NCBI GenBank assembly: GCA_037957365.1
Contig: JARHVA010001737.1
Location: 2,105,001-2,169,000, forward strand
DNA length: 64,000 nucleotides
DNA from: Torreya grandis
Lineage: Eukaryota > Streptophyta > Pinopsida > Cupressales > Taxaceae
Direction of reading: 5' to 3'
The position numbers were made by a program, and so were the translations under genes. This document shows, piece by piece, positions 58,513 to 64,000 of the stretch; positions within the stretch are counted from its first letter, which is position 1, and each line of letters begins with the position of its first letter. The notes under the pieces are model-generated. The model was not told where the DNA came from and made no database searches. It saw only the letters and a list, made by a program, of their open reading frames with translations.

Positions 58513-58832
58513 TTCAGTAGTATTTTATAGAAGGACTATAGAACCATATTCTAGAATAGGACGAAACATTTGATCATGATGTTCTTCTTCTGCTTCAGCC
58601 TCTAGTTGTTCTCCCCAAAGCTTAGGATAATGATATGAATATGAATTTACCAGTTCTGGTAATGGCCAACTAACAAATATCTCAATAAAATTAAGAATGA
58701 GCCACTCAAAGACTTGTTATTATTCTAATGTGATGTTGGTACTGGATATGGAGCTAGGACTTAATAAAACTTAAACATCCTTTGGAGATGAGAAAACTTC
58801 CCCATCTAAGAGCGCTTGAAATAGGTTTTCAC

Positions 58833-59330
58833 TCAAGGGCTTATCTTTTTCTTTACTATTTCCCTGACCAATGGCATCTCAAAGAATTTTTCACCTGAGG
58901 ATCTTGATGTTTTATCTTTTTCATGACCAAGAAAATTTGTCTGATCTCCAAAGTAGGTAGAAGGGTCCAAAAAGAAGTCTTGTTTATGATCACCAATTGG
59001 AAATCTATCTATGAGGCCCATGTACATAACAATATATTCTTCATTCTGGAATGCATCAAGGCATACGATCAAATTTTTTTGGTCCTAATGAATGAGCGTG
59101 GGATGGCAAAGGGAACAATGGGACGTGATAGTCATAATGAAGTTTGAATTAAATAAGTCCATGTCAGCAAGCTCATCGTAAATATTATAATGGGATGCTG
59201 CATCACTACTAAGAGTCTCACCATTAGTTGACTCATAATAATCATTATCAAAAGTCATGAGGTCACCCCTAGGTAGTATAAATCCAAGACCTTGATTCAT
59301 GTTAGGTTTACCAGCTGATAAGGGTTCCAA
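58833..59330 (-). pseudogene. T3 pol linker region
   Basis: Two overlapping open pieces correspond to T2 24637-24221 (GDLMTFDNDYYES, SDAASHYNIYDELADMDLF). Acidic, no known motif. It occupies the position where T1 has its additional RNase H, but does not resemble one. Confidence 0.6.
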
Positions 59331-59899
59331 GATTCCTTGATCTCATGGCCCAAGGCATTTACCTATATAATCAAATTTATCCATAATATGATTAGGGATA
59401 GGATTATTGGGATTTTAAAAACAATCAACAATGCCATTAGAATATAACCAGTCTCCTTCAATGAAAGCTTCTCAACCCTGATTTGGTGAAGTAATAGGTA
59501 TGAATACCATCAGTGGTTTCTAAGTATTTTCTTTTTTTACCAAATCATGTTGGGTCTGTAAGGGCTTTTGGAAGGTTCTAGTTTGCTAAAAGATTGAGGA
59601 GACTTGGGGAACCTATCAATATGGAAGGCATATTTCATATGATATGTGTAAATGCCTATGTCTTCTATAGTGAATTATGCTAGGGTTGCAGGAAATGGAT
59701 AAGCCAAAGTGGAAGCAAAGTCACCAGGGTTGATATAATTAGATTTGGGTGGATGTGAAACTATTTTCTTATTATTCTTTGCAATGAATTTAGAACTAGG
59801 ACAATAGTTATAACTATGAAATTCAGCCTTTAGGTGTTTCCAATAATGGTAAGGTTGTAGATTGACAAGAATGCCGACTTCAATCCCATCATGGGAAAA

Positions 59900-60220
59900 A
59901 TTTAGGTAGTGATGAAAAGTGGATGGGATGGCCTATACTTCATTGATCCAAGGATGACCAAGAAGTATGTTATAAGGCAACTCAATATATACAATATACA
60001 ACAAGGTATGATGGGACATAGACTCAATAATGATTAGCAAATAGATAGTACCAAAAGATTGCCTTTCAATGTTTTTATATGCCTTAATTGTAATTATCTT
60101 TGACTGGATGTCCTTTGCAATATAACCCAATCGCTGTACTATCTTGAGGAACACTATGTTCAACCTTGAACCATTATCTATAAGAACTCACTTGATTTTA
60201 TGGTTTTCAATGATGGCCTC
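59900..60220 (-). pseudogene. T3 aspartic protease
   Basis: VLIDNGSRLNIVFLKIVQRL spans the active site (about 60175), with DNG in place of DSG. LPYNILLGHPWINEV (about 59975) is the conserved C-terminal motif. DNG also occurs in T2, so the change is old or normal for this family. Confidence 0.75.
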
Positions 60221-60499
60221 AATAGACAAGGGGTTGTTATGGCTATAACCAAGAGTGCACATGTCACTTTGATCAAATATAACCTTTTAGAATGAAGACA
60301 AATGACCTATAAGTGTTTGGAATTGTTAAGGGTTAATGTCTTGGGGAATAGTGGATTATTGAAGAAGGTCGTTCAAAATAGTTTTATGGACTTCAGACAT
60401 ATGTAAATGATCTAAAATAAAAATTTGTAAAGGGGATTTAATTAATTGGTCCAAGATACTATATGAATTTTCAACTTGAGAAGGTTTAGCATTGGCTGG

Positions 60500-62830
60500 T
60501 ATAGTGTTCAACTTTGGATACGAAGGCAAAATGTTCACGTTGATCTAGTGTTGGAAGAGGGTAAAAGGCCATGAAGGGTAACTCAAGAATGTTTAATTGT
60601 GATTGCATAATTTGAGGTGGCAAAGAGCCATTATAACTAGGAAATAAAATCAAAAGGCCTTAGAGGGTGATTCACGAGCGTCTAGTTGTGTTTGCATAAA
60701 TTTGAGTTAGCAAGGAGTTATTATAATTAAAAGGGGGTCCAAAAATAGTAACCCATGGAAACTAAGGTTTAATTTAATTGCTTGTACTTGACAAGGAGTT
60801 ACCTTAAGAGGAAGGTGTTGAACCTATAATGAGGGGTCTAGTACTTAGAGAAGCATAGGATGGTTCATGAGCTTTGACAATGATGGTGGTAATGTGGTTT
60901 GTATAAATACACCCCACAATGTCATTATAATCATAAGGCATGTTGTTGTAACCTAGGTTATTAGCATGGGTATTATGATCTTGATTATGATCATGTAGAT
61001 TACAATTTTGGCCTTGGGCTTGTTGACACTGATTTTATCCTTAGTTCTAATTATTTCTTGCCGGTTATTGATTGTGCCTAAGAAATGAATCTTTATAATG
61101 CCCATATCCTGATTAGTGTTTTTCAAGGCAAGTTTGATTTCAAATTCTCCATTTTCAATCAAATCTTCAATGAGATTTCATAATTAAACATAATTATAAG
61201 CACCATGACCAAAAACATGATGGAAGTTACATAACTCATCTTCCTGATACCAATCGGGTTTGGGTTGATCTTTAGAAAATGGCCTTGGTATAGGTCATAT
61301 AATCAGATTAGCTACTAATAGATTTTAGAACATGGCCTCAATAGGCTCTCCCAATTTTCCAAAGACTATATTAATTGAATGATCATCGTCGAGGGACCCT
61401 TTATAAAGTAGTTGATGGATTAGATGGAGCTAATTGCATATTTGGAATTAGAAGAGCCTGCACTGTTTGTACATGTCTAGATTTAGTTAATCCATTCCCT
61501 ACCATGTTTTTATTCTTGTTAAACCCCTTGGGTTTCTCTATTACAACAACTTAAATAGGTGATTGGTTATTATTGTATGATTCAATCTATGAGTAAATTT
61601 TGATAAGGCCTTTGGTAATAAGTGCCTTCTCAATTTTCTCACCTTTATCAATAATTTCCTCAAATGTGTTTGCACAAGTGAGTCATAAATTATGAGCCAC
61701 CTTAGGGTGTAGGTTCTGTGCAAAAATATCAACCAGTTGTTTGTCAAGAAAATTATGTTGAAAGTGTCTAGTTAATGCTCTCCACTACTATAGACATGTT
61801 ATGAAGTTTTCTCCATCTCATTGTTTGGCTTTGCATAAGTAGACCACAATCAACTCATGTTCAATATTATAAGAGAAATGGTTGACAAATTTTTTTAGAT
61901 AGATTATTTCAATCTACCATTGATCCCTTAGGTAAATTAAGAAGCCAATCTAAAGTTTTTCCTACTAAACTTCATAGAAACAAGTAAAGAAAATAAACAT
62001 TGTTGTAAGTTACCTCTTGGCATAACCCAAAAAGTGCCTAGATATGTTCATGAGGGTCACCCTTCCCTTTATATTTGTCAAATTTGGGTGCCTAAAAATG
62101 GGGTGGAAAGGGGGATTGGAGAATAATTAAGTTGAATGGATATGGACATATCTCCTCAAACTTGTATTTCTTGACTCAATTTTCTATCTCCAATCGTGAC
62201 ATAATTTCCTTCATTGAATTCCACTCTTGCATGTTTCATGCATTGGTAGGTGGAATATAATTATATTGGGGTGGTATGTGCCCTTATTGTGTTGATTTAT
62301 TAGGGATATAAACCCTATGATCTGTGTCTTTATTTTGGTTTACTCCTTGAGTCGAGTAGGTTAGACACTGATTCTTGGGTTGATAAACATTCCATGAAAT
62401 CTATTGCCATGAATTGTAAGTGTTTTAATGATTTTTGGGGGCCTATGGTCAATTCACCAAAGTATACATTGGTTGAGATGAACTTGCCGAAGTATTCTAA
62501 ATAATTTCCTCAATATGTACTGCATTTTTCATCCCTTGGCTCTATGAGGTAACAAGAGGCTCTTGGTGATTAAAAATTGTATGCTCTGTGTCTAGTGAAG
62601 CATTTTTCAAAACCTCTTGTGTTTTTTTGTTCAATTGAGAAACCATGATCTATCATAGATGTGTTCTCAACTAAACTATGCTGTGTTTTCTCTACTACAT
62701 TTTCTTTTTCTTTAGAAGCATTGTTGCATATTAGAATGGAAGCTAAAGAGTATGTTAAGTCCATAATAAGATGGTCTACATATCATTAAATTATTTTATT
62801 GATCTTGGTAGTAATATCTTGATCGTTGGG
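60500..62830 (-). pseudogene. T3 gag
   Basis: The core at about 62235-61860 reads MQEWNSMKEIMSRLEIEN, CPYPFNL, KYKGKGDPHEHI and KTLDWLLNLPKGSM with stops, matching T2 27404-26991. A basic Asn/Lys-rich tail follows to 60500. The gag start present in T2 (28344) is missing because of the junction at 62829. Confidence 0.78.
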
Positions 62831-62832
62831 TG

Positions 62833-64000
62833 TGTTGTCCCCCAAAAATATCACTCATTTTTGGGACAACATTTGAACTATTTTGGTCTTACAGACGAAA
62901 ATTGTCTCTTCCCTTTATAAAATTTGTCTTGGGCATTCAAATTCCTCAGTTTTTGGGCTTCACGGATTCTGCAGGTGGGTTCAATCAAAAGAATCAGTTT
63001 CTAACAATTGGTCATTTTAGGAATTGGTTCATCACCTTGGTTCAAATAGAAATTTCCATCGGCAAGCATCAGCAATAGGTTCAACATTTGGTTCATCCTT
63101 TGGTTCAACGTCAAATGGTTCAAAGGCAGGATCAATCAAGCAGTTCAATGCTTTGTTTCAACATTTGGTTCATCTGCTTTGTTTCAACACTTTGATTCAT
63201 TTTTTGGTTCAATCAAATGGTTCGTCAATCGGTTCAAGGCTTTGTTTGAACTGTTGAACCAAAACTTGGTTTAACGGATGGTTCAAAGCCTTGGTTCAAT
63301 GGAATGGTTCAAAGCCATGGATCAATGGAACGGTTGAACAATTGGTTCATCACCAAAGTTCAAAGAGTTTCCTGAAGAAGCCTGAAGGCCATTCAAAGAC
63401 TACCCGAAGGGTAGATACCCTTGCAGGAGGCTCTTCCCAACTCAAAATAGGTCATTTCTTAAGGCCCGAAAGGGCATGTTCAATCTGGAAAAGTGCCAAA
63501 CAGAAAAGCTGAAAGAGGACAAAGGAATGACGCACCCAAAAAATTCAAATTCAACACAGTGAACTAGCCATTGATCCTTTGAACATATAGACTAGAATAC
63601 ATTCACAGATAGACCAGCAGAAAGTGGAGAAAGAACCTAACAACAAACTAAATCTAGGACCCGATTCAATTAATCGATAAAGGAGGAATGATGAAGATAA
63701 GATCAGATCGCCAGGTGGACATTAAAAGTTGCAAACTTTCAATAGGCATGACTTATTTCCTTGCATTGATAAAATCAAATGGGTAAAATACCCCTAAGTT
63801 CTAGTGTGTCTTCTTAATAGATTCTAACGTAAAATGATGTATTTACTATTCTTGAGTCCTTCTTGAAGAGGCTATTTAAGGGACTTTCTTCTATTGTAAT
63901 AAGGATCTCTTTTTTGACAATTAGAATGAAACTCTGCCCAAATTGTAAGGCATTACTGAGACTTTGAGCTCAGATTGCCGATCATATTTTGTTACTAGAA
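62833..64000 (+). repeat. 5' part of another LTR, running off the window
   Basis: Begins TGTTGTCCCCCAAAAA with a terminal stem-loop (62833-62871). It interrupts T3 gag and carries a GGTTCAA-rich U3. A TATA-like TATTTAAG is at 63873-63880, followed by a plausible transcript start near 63905. No coding sequence is seen up to 64000. The insertion boundary with T3 is sharp, but the far end and TSD are outside. Confidence 0.7.
62995..63345. repeat. TTGGTTCAA minisatellite in the edge LTR
   Basis: About 20 occurrences of TGGTTCAA or one-base variants (GGTTCATC, TGTTTCAAC, TGGTTTAAC) at 10-25 bp spacing. The array is within U3, some 500-900 bp before the TATA-like element. Confidence 0.85.

Larger units (their letters stand above)
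55234..62828 (-). mobile_element. Tat-type Ty3/gypsy element T3
   Basis: Reading downward: gag (62830-60500), protease, pol linker, RT, gypsy RNase H, additional RNase H, integrase, then the pol stop at 55234. It is the same family as T2 but keeps RT. Its 5' end is replaced at 62829-62833 by another LTR. Stops are frequent and the RT active site is mutated. Confidence 0.87.

Overview
This is nuclear DNA from a seed plant with a large, repeat-filled genome. AT-rich intergenic sequence, nested LTR retrotransposons, microsatellites and a plant-type GDSL gene with GT-AG introns all point that way. A gymnosperm would fit the old, lightly purged LTR elements, but that is only a guess. No rRNA, tRNA, CRISPR array or bacterial operon is visible.

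Only one gene looks intact: a five-exon GDSL-motif lipase/esterase on the minus strand (10245-13508, 382 residues, all catalytic blocks present). Everything else recognisable is transposon-derived.

Layout. (1) 1-4200: minus-strand Ty1/copia element (RT, integrase, protease, gag, primer-binding site, LTR promoter), cut by the left window edge. (2) 4200-9670: copia gag and RT scraps on the plus strand, a CATCCCTAATCACTCCCT minisatellite, a second degenerate repeat, and a minus-strand Ty3/gypsy gag with PBS and LTR. (3) 10245-13508: the GDSL gene. (4) 14220-15540: plus-strand LINE-type ORF1 remnant (DUF4283 plus zinc knuckle). (5) 15540-21250: AT-rich, nothing convincing. (6) 21250-22512: chromovirus-like gypsy fragment joined directly to (7) 22500-28344, a Tat-type gypsy element ('T2') lacking its RT. 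(8) 28345-31196 and 51303-52204: the two halves of a long LTR belonging to the same Tat family, split by (9) a small Ty1/copia-like element (LTRs at 31197 and 33470, TSD ATTTG). (10) Inside the second LTR of that element sits a 17.45-kb Tat-lineage Ty3/gypsy element ('T1', 33662-51112, TSD CATAA). (11) 52205-62828: a second copy of the T2 family ('T3') with PPT, integrase, two RNase H domains, RT, protease and gag. (12) 62833-64000: start of another LTR, open at the window edge.

The most unusual object is T1. Its LTRs are about 5.6-5.7 kb. The U3 part carries a degraded open reading frame of about 1,140 codons, upstream of which lies an array of GGCGGCAAAAATTGCCGCC-type inverted repeats. The LTR begins with a stem-loop whose design recurs in the unrelated-looking LTR at 62833. 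Its pol carries a second RNase H with all four acidic residues upstream of RT, while the ordinary RNase H after RT has lost its first Asp. In T2/T3 the extra RNase H lies downstream of RT instead. All retroelement genes carry stops or frameshifts and are called pseudogenes. Positions inside retroelements are approximate to a few tens of bases unless given as exact motifs.
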